Below, one piece after another: positions 38,704 to 47,587 of a stretch of DNA of 64,000 nucleotides. The DNA lies in assembly GCA_913061315.1 (NCBI GenBank), contig CAJXUC010000009.1, forward strand, positions 1-64,000. Direction: 5' to 3'. The notes under the pieces were generated by a model. It was not told the origin of the DNA, did no database searches, and was given only the letters and a program-made list of their open reading frames with translations. This DNA is from an uncultured Gammaproteobacteria bacterium (lineage in GTDB: Bacteria; Pseudomonadota; Gammaproteobacteria; GCA-001735895). Numbering within the stretch: position 1 is the first letter of the stretch; each line of letters opens with the position of its first letter. The translations under genes were made by a program, and so were the position numbers.

Positions 38704-39375
38704 CTATGACAAGATTAACTCTGGCAATTTGGGAAGATATTTGACGGTCAACGTGGGAGTGACTGCCCAAGTATCGAATAGCGCTTTTGGATTACGCTGT
38801 AACCAAGCGCCTTTCATTCCCACTGAGATCGCACCAATGACATCAAATGAGTTGCAAGAAACCAACCAACTGTTTTCAACCTGACTGTTAGTTTTTTCGA
38901 GAAAGTATTGGTAGACATCAGGATTTGGTTTGAATGTTTTTAAACTATCAACGCTGATAACACCTTCAAAATAGGATCGTATCCCAGCACTTTGCAGTAA
39001 TTTCTCGACAGCACTCTCACTGCCATTGGAAAATGCGAATAATCGAAACCCTGCTTTTTCTGCCGTAATTAAGCTTTCAGTGACATCGGCAAATGCTGGG
39101 AGCGTTTCGTAAGCATTCAACAAAGTTTTTTTATCTGTCGTACTGATGTTGGTGGCGAAAAGCTGATCCGTGTAATCCAGCGCTTGAGCTGTGCAAGTTG
39201 CAAAATTCTGATAGCAACGCATGAGTCCTCGACGAAATGCGTATTCTAATTGCTTTTCTCGCCAACTATAGGCAAATCCGATGGATAGGTCACCCATAAT
39301 ATCGTATAGCTTTTGACTAATACCCTGAGTGTCTATCAAGGTGCCATAAACATCGAACGCAAGCGTTGTCGCCAT
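38704..39375 (-). CDS. Haloacid dehalogenase type II (HAD superfamily)
   Basis: 223 residues. Motif I FDVYGTLID places the nucleophile at Asp8; motif II is FAFSNGS near 114-120; motif III and IV fall in KTFKPNPDVY and LVSCNSFDVIGAISVGMKGAW. The order matches (S)-2-haloacid dehalogenases, which release halide from short 2-haloacids through an Asp ester. In practice many members act on other small phosphate or halogen substrates, so the activity is uncertain. Single gene. Confidence 0.85.
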   Translation of the reverse strand: MATTLAFDVYGTLIDTQGISQKLYDIMGDLSIGFAYSWREKQLEYAFRRGLMRCYQNFATCTAQALDYTDQLFATNISTTDKKTLLNAYETLPAFADVTESLITAEKAGFRLFAFSNGSESAVEKLLQSAGIRSYFEGVISVDSLKTFKPNPDVYQYFLEKTNSQVENSWLVSCNSFDVIGAISVGMKGAWLQRNPKALFDTWAVTPTLTVKYLPKLPELILS

Positions 39376-39541
39376 TATTAATTACTCCTGATTACTGAAA
39401 ATTTTGATGCTTCTTAGTAGTTTAACAATCTAATTTGATTGACAACCTATCAATTGATTAAAACAATCGTCATCAGTAATTATGTTTTTGGAACAACACA
39501 AAAAAAGAAATAGAGTCATTTCGAAATCTTTACCGAATTAA

Positions 39542-40723
39542 CTAAACAACTTCAACCGCGATAGCTACTGCCTCACCACCGCCGATACAAAGCGCAGCGA
39601 TGCCTTTTTTCAAACCTCTTTGCTGCAGCGCAGTAATCAGAGTAACCAGTATACGAGCACCTGAAGCACCTATAGGATGACCCAGTGCGCAGGCACCACC
39701 GTTGACATTTACTTTATTGTGATCCAAATCAAGATCATGCATGGCTGACATTGTGACCACTGCAAAGGCTTCATTTATTTCAAACAAATCAACCTCATTA
39801 GCTTGCCAATTCAGTTGATTTAAAAGGTTTTTAATCGCACCAACCGGGGCCGTCGTAAACCAGGCTGGTTCATGCGAAAAAGAACTATGCCCTTGAATGA
39901 TTGCGAGCGGTTTAATATGACGGTTATTCGCCTCAGTTTGACGCATCAGAGTTAAGGCAGCGGCACCATCCGAAATCGAGCTTGAGTTAGCAGCAGTGAC
40001 TGTTCCATCAATGCGGAATGCTGCACGTAGTGTGGGTATTTTATCTAGATTCGCCTTAAACGGTTGTTCGTCGGTGTCGACAATTACTTCACCTTTACGT
40101 GTTTTCAAGATTACCGGACAAATTTCACTTTCGAAAGCACCCATTTCTATTGCCACTTGAGCTCTTTTAATTGAACTGATCGCAAATTCATCTTGCTCCT
40201 CTCGGCTAAAGGTATATTTATCAGCTGTGTTTTCTGCAAAAACGCCCATTAAACAACCTTTATCATAAGCATCTTCCAGTCCATCAAAAAACATGTGATC
40301 AATTACGGTGCCATGTCCCATACGCATCCCAATTCTTGCCTTGGGTAGTAGATAAGGTGCATTGCTCATACTTTCTAATCCGCCTGCAACCATGACCTGA
40401 TTGCTACCTCCGAGCAATAAGTCATGCGCAAGCATGACTGCTTTCAGACCTGACCCACACATTTTATTAATGGTGGTTGATCCAGTAGAAAGGGCTAGTC
40501 CCGCTCCAATACTAGCTTGGCGCGCCACTGCCTGACCCAACCCTGCTGACAATACACAGCCCATGATGACTTCATCTACAGCATCCTTCTCTAATCCACT
40601 TCGTTCAACTGATGCTGCAATTGCTGTCGCACCCAGTTGTGGTGCACTCACTTCTGACAGAGCGCCTTGGAAACCACCTAGTGGCGTACGGGCAATGCCA
40701 GTAATGACAATTTTTTCATTCAT
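39542..40723 (-). CDS. Acetyl-CoA C-acyltransferase (thiolase)
   Basis: 393 residues from the chosen start. Catalytic Cys89 in NKMCGSG, His in GGACALGHPIGASG, and the second Cys in CIGGGEA are all present, with NEAFAV for the Asn-Glu motif. It joins or splits acetyl-CoA and acyl-CoA, in acetoacetyl-CoA formation or beta-oxidation. The lack of a FadB partner and the length favour the biosynthetic (AtoB/PhaA-like) class. The open frame extends to 40783, but the ATG at 40723 starts the family's normal N-terminus and has a GAGA ahead. Confidence 0.9.
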   Translation of the reverse strand: MNEKIVITGIARTPLGGFQGALSEVSAPQLGATAIAASVERSGLEKDAVDEVIMGCVLSAGLGQAVARQASIGAGLALSTGSTTINKMCGSGLKAVMLAHDLLLGGSNQVMVAGGLESMSNAPYLLPKARIGMRMGHGTVIDHMFFDGLEDAYDKGCLMGVFAENTADKYTFSREEQDEFAISSIKRAQVAIEMGAFESEICPVILKTRKGEVIVDTDEQPFKANLDKIPTLRAAFRIDGTVTAANSSSISDGAAALTLMRQTEANNRHIKPLAIIQGHSSFSHEPAWFTTAPVGAIKNLLNQLNWQANEVDLFEINEAFAVVTMSAMHDLDLDHNKVNVNGGACALGHPIGASGARILVTLITALQQRGLKKGIAALCIGGGEAVAIAVEVV

Positions 40724-40806
40724 GGTCGATCTCTTTATTTTTATAGGAATGCTTACAACTACAAATTCAGTAGAATATCGCAAATATTTTAGAATTCAAC
40801 AAAGTC

Positions 40807-41667
40807 TCAGTTATGCTCTTTAGAACCCATTTGGATTGTTATTAATGCGACACCAGACAATGCTAGCATGCCACCTATTATAACTTTGGTAGTGAGCATT
40901 TCGTCAAGAATGAGTATGCCACCAAACACTGAGACAACGGGCAGTAGAAGTAAAAAAGGCATGACTTGATTGATTGAGTATAAGCCTAACAGCCGATACC
41001 ACAAACCATACCCTAACGCTGTCATTATTAATGCGAGATAAATAACGGCACCCCATGCAGATAAGTCTGCCGATTGAATTTGTACTATTTGATTAGATTC
41101 AAATAAATAGGATGCTAGAAATAGTTGTGGTGCGGCAAAAATAGCGATGCCGCTAATTAGCATAAAACCGCCGACATTGGCCATTTTTTTAATCATGACC
41201 TGACCGGCTGCCCATGTAAATGCACCCGCTATGACCATCAGCGCACTGACTAAACTACCCGATAATTTTGGTTCTTTTAGAATAAGTGCTACGCCCAAGA
41301 AAGCGACTAAGATACCAAAACCTTGTTTTAGAGAGACTCTTTCACCTAGAAAAATACAGGCTAACAATAAACCAAAGGGCACTTCTAACTGAACTAACAA
41401 GGCGGCCGTTGAAGCATCGAGTCCTTGGACACCGGTAAAGGTTAGGCTGTATTGAATAGCGGCACTCACCAATGATATCCAGAATAAGTCTTTAAATAAC
41501 TTCAATGGTGGTTTAAAAAACCAAACAAGACAAATGGCTGTCAGTGTAAATCTAAGTGCCATAAGTAAAATAGGAGAAAAATGATTCATGCCAGACTTAG
41601 CCACAATAAATCCCATACCCCAAATAGAAGCAACGGCTATAGCTGTGAGTATGTGGACTAGTTTCAT
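40807..41667 (-). CDS. EamA-family (DMT superfamily) transporter
   Basis: 286 residues with ten predicted helices in two EamA repeats. First-repeat hallmarks are AIAVASIWGMGFIVAK near 9-24 and TAALLVQLEVPFGLLLACIFLGE near 86-108. The sequence is closer to the E. coli EamA (YdeD) exporter of cysteine and O-acetylserine than the other EamA protein in this window, but the substrate is not certain. The start lies 166 bases from the tRNA-Lys fragment that marks the left border of the island. Confidence 0.85.
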   Translation of the reverse strand: MKLVHILTAIAVASIWGMGFIVAKSGMNHFSPILLMALRFTLTAICLVWFFKPPLKLFKDLFWISLVSAAIQYSLTFTGVQGLDASTAALLVQLEVPFGLLLACIFLGERVSLKQGFGILVAFLGVALILKEPKLSGSLVSALMVIAGAFTWAAGQVMIKKMANVGGFMLISGIAIFAAPQLFLASYLFESNQIVQIQSADLSAWGAVIYLALIMTALGYGLWYRLLGLYSINQVMPFLLLLPVVSVFGGILILDEMLTTKVIIGGMLALSGVALITIQMGSKEHN

Positions 41668-41832
41668 CTAACTGCCTTCAACTTTGTTAAAAGCGAAGTA
41701 TTGACGAACATACAATCTGGAATTAAAAAAGAGGTTAAGTCAAAGTTTATGATGGATTCAAGCTCGGTTTCATTTCTATAACGCTCACCAAGAAATTTCG
41801 CAGGTATTGCACGATTGAACATAAAGATAATA

Positions 41833-41879
41833 GTGGGCCGTGAGCGATTCAAACGCTCGACACCCCGATTAAAAGCCAG
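41833..41879 (-). repeat. tRNA-Lys 3'-part fragment (possible att site)
   Basis: 44 of 47 bases equal 46482-46528, that is the anticodon loop, variable loop, T arm and acceptor 3' strand of the intact tRNA-Lys, in the same orientation. The 5' half is absent and the CCA end reads CTA. Either an attachment-site duplication left by an integrated element or a remnant of a duplicated tRNA gene. Confidence 0.85.
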
Positions 41880-42139
41880 GCACAATTTTTATATATTTAA
41901 TTTAGACGCCCTAATACTTTTAGTGAGATAGAACCAAAACCACTATGACGATTTTCAGCTTACCAGCTTATTTTGTGAAGTACATCTTAATATAATTGAT
42001 TGATTAAATGCCTTTATAAAACATGTTTAATTGAAATCATACCCGCTGATTAAATTAGTTTGATCTGTCTCGGTCAGCGATACCAGCGAATCGCATCAAC
42101 CGAACATCAAGCCATTAATGCTGCCATTTTTAAACATAA

Positions 42140-42286
42140 TTAACAAAAACCTGGCTTACCGCAATATTTTTTCAACCCCATGTCAACGCAGCACCTAATT
42201 GACATCTCAGCAACAGAACCACCAATAAATGCAATAGTTTTAGGTAAAAACGACCTAACTATTGCCATCGAACGATCTGCTGTCAT
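42140..42286 (-). pseudogene. N-terminal scrap of an ADP-forming acyl-CoA synthetase / CoA-binding protein
   Basis: A 48-codon frame starting MTADRSMAIVRSFLPKTIAF and continuing IGGSVAEMSIRCCVDMGLKK resembles the first strand and helix of the CoA-binding domain in ADP-forming acyl-CoA synthetases (RPKSIAVIGGS...). It stops after residue 48 where relatives continue for hundreds of residues. A GAGGG precedes the ATG. Probably the start of a deleted gene. The similarity covers only about 30 residues, so the assignment is tentative. Confidence 0.42.
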
Positions 42287-42422
42287 AAATACCCTCTACC
42301 ACAGTAAGAAATATTTTCTGATTAACCAATTCCCAATCAGGAAATTCCTTATGGAGGGATGATCAACGTATTTCAAATTCTTGAATTCTTGAATTACATG
42401 ATTATGACTAATCTATTCAATT

Positions 42423-43595
42423 TTAATTGGCGCTAATATTCTGCTGAGCTTGCATTTGCTCAGCATACCATTTCGCAAACGAAGCCACGTTGGCTTCTAG
42501 TAAAGGTGAAAACCGTCCCGCTTGCGCAAATACAGAGCTTAAACCTCGCTGCTGCCTTTCCAATGCGGGAATATCTTCAGCAATAGCAGCGTCCAATCTA
42601 TGGTAATAAAATTTCACATTCTCAGTGAAATTAGAAGACTCAATTGTCGCTGTTGGAAAACACACAGTTTGGTGGACTTCACAACGATTTGCTCCAAGTG
42701 GGTAGGTCTCATAAATCCACAACATATCCACGCCAATTGCGAAAGTCATGTTTGGATAAACCCAAGTATAGCGTACACCATTTGTCACATGTTCAGGTAA
42801 ATTCGGCATAGCTGGCAGAGCATGCTTTTGTTGATTTTGCAGCAGCCCCCCGGTACCTGAAGTTTCACCAAATTGACTTGCATAAGCGCCAGTGGTCTGA
42901 TCAGCAGCGTGGGGAGGATCATACAGATCATTGACTGAATCAGGATGAACAAATGGCAGGTGATAGTGTTCGTTAAATACGTCGAGAAACACTTTCCAAT
43001 TACAATCAACTTCAAACGTTCGGTGGCGCGTCGATTTTAATGATCCAAATGCCCAAGGATTATGAATACCTTCGAAGTCACCCAGGTAGCCATCAATACT
43101 TTGCGGTGAGTCACTTAGACAAACAAACATAAAACCAGCTCGTTCCTCCAAGGCAAACTCCTTCAGGCCTTGTGTTGTCTTGTCAAAATTTTTGACTGTT
43201 TCCATTTTGGCTGCACCAATTAACTTGCCTTCCAAATTGTATGTCCAACTGTGGAAGGGGCAGCTTATGGTTCGACAACGACCCTCACCCTCCAAAAGTT
43301 GTGAGCCACGGTGGCGACAACTATTGGCAAACGCTCGTAATTTACGCTGCTTATCACGAACAATAATGATTGAGGATTGTGAAATATTTAAGGTAATGTA
43401 ATCACCCGGTGCACTGACCCTGTCGGCACGGCCTACACTTACCCACGATTTAAAGAACAATCGGTCAATTTCGAATTGCAGTACTCTTTCATCAACATAG
43501 CACACAGGTGGAAGACAATAGGCCTGATCAGCATCCGCCATGCATTTTGATAAATTGCTTAGTGACTCAATCTGGTCAAAAATTGGATAATTCAT
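42423..43595 (-). CDS. Rieske non-haem iron oxygenase, alpha subunit
   Basis: 390 residues. The Rieske [2Fe-2S] cluster ligands are C93-R-H95 and C112-P-F-H115. The mononuclear iron site lies in FNEHYHLPFVHP with H212 and H217. The overall length and pattern are those of ring-hydroxylating oxygenase alpha subunits, including the group acting on quaternary amines (choline or carnitine monooxygenase-like). A reductase partner is not encoded nearby. Preceded by 40 bases by the HD-domain gene, so the two form an operon. Substrate unknown. Confidence 0.9.
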   Translation of the reverse strand: MNYPIFDQIESLSNLSKCMADADQAYCLPPVCYVDERVLQFEIDRLFFKSWVSVGRADRVSAPGDYITLNISQSSIIIVRDKQRKLRAFANSCRHRGSQLLEGEGRCRTISCPFHSWTYNLEGKLIGAAKMETVKNFDKTTQGLKEFALEERAGFMFVCLSDSPQSIDGYLGDFEGIHNPWAFGSLKSTRHRTFEVDCNWKVFLDVFNEHYHLPFVHPDSVNDLYDPPHAADQTTGAYASQFGETSGTGGLLQNQQKHALPAMPNLPEHVTNGVRYTWVYPNMTFAIGVDMLWIYETYPLGANRCEVHQTVCFPTATIESSNFTENVKFYYHRLDAAIAEDIPALERQQRGLSSVFAQAGRFSPLLEANVASFAKWYAEQMQAQQNISAN

Positions 43596-43635
43596 GGTGA
43601 AAGCTCTCTTAATGATATTTTTGAAATGAACAGCG

Positions 43636-44259
43636 TTACGATTTACAACGCCAACCGGCCATACTTTTGCACATCAATGGTTCACGGGCATTCGGTCGAA
43701 TAACACTCGGATCAAACGGTTCTCTGGCGAACACCTTTAATACCAGTGGTTCAAACTGGCTTAATGGCAGTGACTGGTAAGCAGGGTCGAAACTCGGCTG
43801 ATCCCACCGCTCGCAAAAAGCTTCACAATCCTCAAAGTAACGATGCCCAGCATGTTTATCACGCGCTCGATTATTAACGCCTAGATTGTCAGGGAAGTAA
43901 ATCATTTGAAAATCGCCATGCACTCTCGTCGTCCAGGTACATTGTTCTCGAACAAAAGGAGCTAGAACCGTTGCGGCATAGTCTCCATGGTTAAATGGGG
44001 CATGCATATCGCCAATATCGTGCAATAAGGCGGTCACGACCCAATCATCGTCAGCACCGTCATACCAAGCGCGTGTTGTGGTCTGTAGAATGTGCTCAAG
44101 TCTTGTAACCTGAAACGCTGAAAAACTATCGTCTAATTCAGCAAGTAACTCGATCAATCGCTCGCCTACCTTATTAGCATATTTGGCATCATGCGCTAGT
44201 AGAAAACGAAAACTCTCTTCGTCACCATTCTTCAATTGCGTAAATTTAACTTGTTTCAT
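43636..44259 (-). CDS. HD-domain protein, PhnZ/TmpB-like diiron oxygenase candidate
   Basis: 207 residues. Metal ligands of an HD fold can be read in order: H56 (LEHILQT), H80-D81 (ALLHDIGD), H91 (NHGDYAA), H114 (RVHGDF) and D153 (RWDQPSFDP). This six-ligand pattern is that of HD-domain mixed-valence diiron oxygenases such as PhnZ and TmpB, which break C-P bonds after hydroxylation, rather than plain phosphohydrolases. PhnZ has His after HD-x-G where this protein has Asp (HDIGD). It is the first gene of an operon with the Rieske oxygenase, and the divergent regulator gene is dead. Function is inferred. Confidence 0.7.
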   Translation of the reverse strand: MKQVKFTQLKNGDEESFRFLLAHDAKYANKVGERLIELLAELDDSFSAFQVTRLEHILQTTTRAWYDGADDDWVVTALLHDIGDMHAPFNHGDYAATVLAPFVREQCTWTTRVHGDFQMIYFPDNLGVNNRARDKHAGHRYFEDCEAFCERWDQPSFDPAYQSLPLSQFEPLVLKVFAREPFDPSVIRPNAREPLMCKSMAGWRCKS

Positions 44260-44443
44260 AATATTTTCACTTCAAGGCCTATAAGGTCAATGATCAGTTA
44301 CTCACTTCGAGCTGTACACTAACCTTACAACAATTATTGATTCACTTTATATCCATAAACACACACCGAACAATCAATTAAATTTGCCTCATAGGCATTA
44401 GCATTACTACTACATAAACAAATAGGTAATATTCTCCAGGTCA

Positions 44444-45270
44444 CGATCTTTATCACCACCCAATTGATTTTTGGCTTTTGAATATTCAACAAAACATTTA
44501 AGCTTCACTGCAGCAGCGACAGAATTAAATATTACTCAGTCTACGGTTAGTCATCTGGAACGCTTACTTGAAGATCGATTAGAAACTATCCATTTAGTCC
44601 TAAACCACATGGCCTTGCGCTCACTGATTTTGGCCGACTATTGTTGCCGTCAGTCTTCAAAGCAATCGAGCACATAAAGGAAAGAATTGCCCCGTTTGAA
44701 AACAAGGTTCTAGTTTTAAGGAACGAATGAAATAATTCGAAAGTTGTCTGCAGCAACAGATTTTTAATACTTTGGTAAGTGGTTAGTTTTTTGAGTATTC
44801 GATCCGACGCTGACGTTCATATTATTAATTTCGTCTGGCTCGATGACTATGTTTTATCTAGTGCTGATATTGAGATTCTTCTTGGCTCTGACGCATTAGT
44901 CGGAGAAGGTGTAAATATACTAATAAAAGACCGCCTTATTCCCATCTGTATACTAGACATCGCCACAACAACGAACTCATGGGCGGATCATTAATGTAGA
45001 CTATCGGCGCATCAGACACATGCAGCATTTTGCCAAAGACTTCGGTTTCAAACCCCTCCTAAAAACCTTTGTTCGGTCGACTTCACCAAGTTGGCAATAG
45101 AGGTTGCAAAACATATCGGCAGTGTTGCACTGGTTTATCGAGGATTAGCAGACAAGTATTTAGCATCGAATGAAATGGCAATTCCGATTGATCTGTTTGT
45201 ACTCGCTCATAACAATTACGGCTTTAAATTAAATAGCTCAAGCAACAATAAGAACTTAAAAAAGTCTTGA
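44444..45270 (+). pseudogene. LysR-family regulator, inactivated
   Basis: The remains of a GcvA-like LysR gene can be followed across several frames. N-terminus: SPP-N-(stop)-FLAFEYSTKHLSFTAAATEL then NITQSTVSHLERLLEDRL (helix-turn-helix). After a frameshift: HGLALTDFGRLLLPSVFKAI. Then VHIINFVWLDDYVLSS with DIEILLG from the effector domain, and finally FTKLAIEVAKHIGSVALVYRGLADKYLASNEMAIPIDLF. At least one nonsense codon and three frameshifts are needed. It is divergent from the HD/Rieske operon and was presumably its regulator. Confidence 0.88.
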
Positions 45271-46479
45271 CGAGATTGGTTATTTGCCGAAATAGATTAA
45301 ACCTAAAAGCACGTTTTATTGCTACGTTTGAGTTACATTTTTTAGCGCATTCATAATTTTCTGTATTTATTATAATAAGTAGAAAGTCATTTTTAAACCA
45401 CCCTAAATCTAATTGCCAGAACAGAGCTTTGTTACCTTTTAAATCATTATTTGTCTCTGAAGCCATTATACGTAATGGCCGCCGCAACTGAGTCAAGTAT
45501 CTAGCAATCCGAGGTATAGGCAGCATAAAAACCATATTTTCATATTACAAACTATGAGATACCGTCCAATAATCTCTCATTTACTTTGATATCTATATTT
45601 ACCTTTCCTTCGGTTTTGGAACCAGTAAGGCCAGCGACAAGTTTGAAAAACTCAAATCAGGCCATGAAACGCGCAGAAGTTTAATTACGATATTAGCCGC
45701 ATCTTGCAATGGTAGAACGTCAGGTAATACTCATTATTAAGATGTTACGGCAGGTTTAATTCAACAATGCATCGATTGGTTCGAAAAAGTAATCGTTAAT
45801 TGAGAGATCGTGGCATTGTCATCAGCCTGGTCTTGGTGTTATTGCCGAAACATAACCTTGTGTCCAAATCCAGTAAAGGACGTAGAACGCTTTCCAGGAG
45901 TCTCTTGAACTCGCTACGTGGCAGAATCAGGATATAGGATAGTGTTTGATACAATGCCAAGGCATATTCAAACAAGAATGGAGCTAGCTTATCTTTGCAG
46001 AATGAGAATGAGATTGAGTTAAACATTTAATACTAGAGTAAAGGATATTGAGCCAATTGGCTTTCTGTGCGCCACCTGAGGAGCCAAATAGTTCCCTTGC
46101 CAAGCTTATGGCCCCTGGGTTCCAGAACGCAATTGATAAAGGGTTACCGAGCTGTATCAGAGCAAACAATAAGACTATTGTTAATCGAAACAACTCACCC
46201 ATTCGCAGATCGTCATTCCAAACTACGCGGCAGGAGACAATAAAATAATGTTCAAACAAAGATTGAAGGATTTACTTTTCAAGATTGCAAGTTTTTCCGA
46301 GACGGAAAGTAAGCATCGGGTCATCAGTCAGAACCAATAGTTACCGTTTATGAGATTAGACAAATAAAAGTTAAACCGACTAACGAGATCAATATTAATC
46401 GTTATTTTGTGAAAACTTAATCAATTTTGTGGAAAGTCTCAATTACTAAAAGGCTAAGTTATGGTAATTTCAGAAAAAA
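45271..46479. other. Unassigned, degraded sequence in the island
   Basis: About 1.2 kb with no intact gene on either strand. Short open frames up to 103 codons exist but have no ribosome binding sites and no family similarity I recognise. A short phrase, GHETRRSLITILA (+, near 45655-45695), faintly resembles the H-x-x-R box of tyrosine recombinases; too short to call. Confidence 0.5.
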
Positions 46480-46555
46480 TGGTGGGCCGTGAGCGATTCG
46501 AACGCTCGACACCCTGATTAAAAGTCAGATGCTCTACCAACTGAGCTAACGGCCC
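46480..46555 (-). tRNA. tRNA-Lys (anticodon UUU)
   Basis: A complete 76-nt cloverleaf on the minus strand: 6-7 bp acceptor stem GGGCCG/CGGCCC, D arm with AGCTCAGTTGGTAGAGC, anticodon loop CTTTTAA (anticodon TTT at 46520-46522), T arm with TTCGAAT, discriminator A and encoded CCA. It lies downstream of cpoB, as the lysine tRNAs do in E. coli. Confidence 0.98.
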
Positions 46556-46569
46556 TGAAACGAAATGCG

Positions 46570-46597
46570 ATCATACCGATCTTAATAATGATTTCAA
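46570..46597 (-). promoter_or_regulatory. Predicted promoter of tRNA-Lys
   Basis: On the minus strand, TTGAAA (46592-46597), a 16-base spacer and TATGAT (46570-46575) lie 14 bases before the tRNA 5' end, in the short gap after cpoB. Confidence 0.5.
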
Positions 46598-46610
46598 GCA
46601 AATTCGACGC

Positions 46611-47585
46611 TTAATTGCCTTCTTTACTAATTCGGTCTAATCGCTTGCCCGCTAATCTAAAGGCCGTCGATTTTGGGAAACGTTTTCGTAAGTCTTGAAG
46701 TAAAAGTTTTGCTTGATCAAACTGTTTTGATTCATAGTAGGTATAGCCAAGCTTGAGCATTGCATCGGGGATTTTAAGACTACTCGGGTGTTTTGACAGA
46801 ACCTTTTTAAACTCATCTATAGCCTGTTTGAATTCGAGCGTGACATAATGAGCTTCCCCTAGCCAGTATTGGGCATTACCCGAAAAACTGCTGTTCGGGT
46901 GATTTTGCAAAAAAGTTTTGAGTTCTGACTTAGCTTTTTCATAACGACCTTCTTTCAGTGTATCAAAAGCAGACTGATAAGCATTTTGCTCTTCACTCGA
47001 AGTCACATTATTCACAAAGTCTTCAGTGTTGATTGAACTAGCATTATCGTTTACTGGAGATGGCTCTGGGATTGGATCAACTGCCTTGGTAAGGTCAGTA
47101 GTTACAGTAATATCTGTCGATGGTGTACTCGTTTCTGGGAGAGATGGAATTTCTATAGGCGCACTGGTCTGCTGGGTGGTTCGGCGCTCAAGATCACGAA
47201 GACGTCTGTCGGTATCTAGATATAACTCACGTTGACGTTTTTTAAGGCCTTCTAAGTCATGGCTTTGCTGTTCCAACCCTCCATTTAATTGACTCAATTC
47301 ATTGGATAGCTCTTCTATTCGCTGCAACATTTCAATCATTGTTTTGTTATCAATTATACGCTCAACTTTATTGAGCTGCTGCTTCACCGAAGTCAGTTCT
47401 TTATCAACCCTGTTCAGCATGATTACTGACTTTTCTGTATAAGTTTCCAACCGTTTAACTTGCAGCGTCAACTGCTCTGGAGTAAGTGCCTGAGCCTGAC
47501 TGACCGATGATATACTCAAGCTTGCACCAAAGGCTGTCATGAGTAATAGTGATCTAGTTAATGTCATAGGTTTAGCTATTATCAT
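46611..47585 (-). CDS. cpoB: Cell division coordinator CpoB (YbgF), Tol-Pal associated
   Basis: 324 residues. Signal peptide to about AQA (residue 33), a long coiled coil (about 38-130) rich in Glu, Gln and Leu, a Pro/Thr-rich linker (about 140-185), then tetratricopeptide repeats (about 200-324; YQSAFDTLKEGRYEKAKSEL, AQYWLGEAHYVTLEFKQA and following). A periplasmic protein linking Tol-Pal and peptidoglycan synthesis at division. The start is 2 bases after the pal stop. Last gene of the tol-pal operon. Confidence 0.95.
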   Translation of the reverse strand: MIIAKPMTLTRSLLLMTAFGASLSISSVSQAQALTPEQLTLQVKRLETYTEKSVIMLNRVDKELTSVKQQLNKVERIIDNKTMIEMLQRIEELSNELSQLNGGLEQQSHDLEGLKKRQRELYLDTDRRLRDLERRTTQQTSAPIEIPSLPETSTPSTDITVTTDLTKAVDPIPEPSPVNDNASSINTEDFVNNVTSSEEQNAYQSAFDTLKEGRYEKAKSELKTFLQNHPNSSFSGNAQYWLGEAHYVTLEFKQAIDEFKKVLSKHPSSLKIPDAMLKLGYTYYESKQFDQAKLLLQDLRKRFPKSTAFRLAGKRLDRISKEGN

Positions 47586-47587
47586 TT

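Larger units (their letters stand above)
41668..42422. other. Island left border region without intact genes
   Basis: About 750 bases between the EamA transporter and the Rieske gene. It contains the tRNA-Lys 3' fragment (41833-41879) and a scrap of an acyl-CoA synthetase gene (42140-42286), both listed separately. No intact gene is present; open frames here lack family similarity. Confidence 0.5.
41829..46555. mobile_element. Putative eroded genomic island at tRNA-Lys
   Basis: A stretch of about 4.7 kb lies between the intact tRNA-Lys (46480-46555, minus) and a 47-bp direct repeat of its 3' part (41833-41879). The element sits downstream of the tRNA 3' end, the usual side for tRNA-targeting integrases. 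Inside are two intact catabolic genes and several broken ones, with about 1.2 kb of unassigned sequence. No recognisable integrase remains. Alternative: the fragment is a relic of a second tandem tRNA-Lys, as in E. coli where several lysine tRNAs follow cpoB. Confidence 0.45.

Noticed and set aside
41664..41885. 73-codon open frame on the minus strand next to the EamA transporter
   Set aside because: It runs through the tRNA-Lys fragment, has no ribosome binding site and no family similarity; the repeat explains the sequence.
42180..42362. 60-codon open frame on the plus strand
   Set aside because: It lies opposite the better supported acyl-CoA synthetase remnant, and its protein has no recognisable features.
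45655..45695. Phrase resembling the H-x-x-R box of a tyrosine recombinase
   Set aside because: Only about 13 residues, with stops on both sides and no other integrase motif; too weak to call, though it would fit the island idea.
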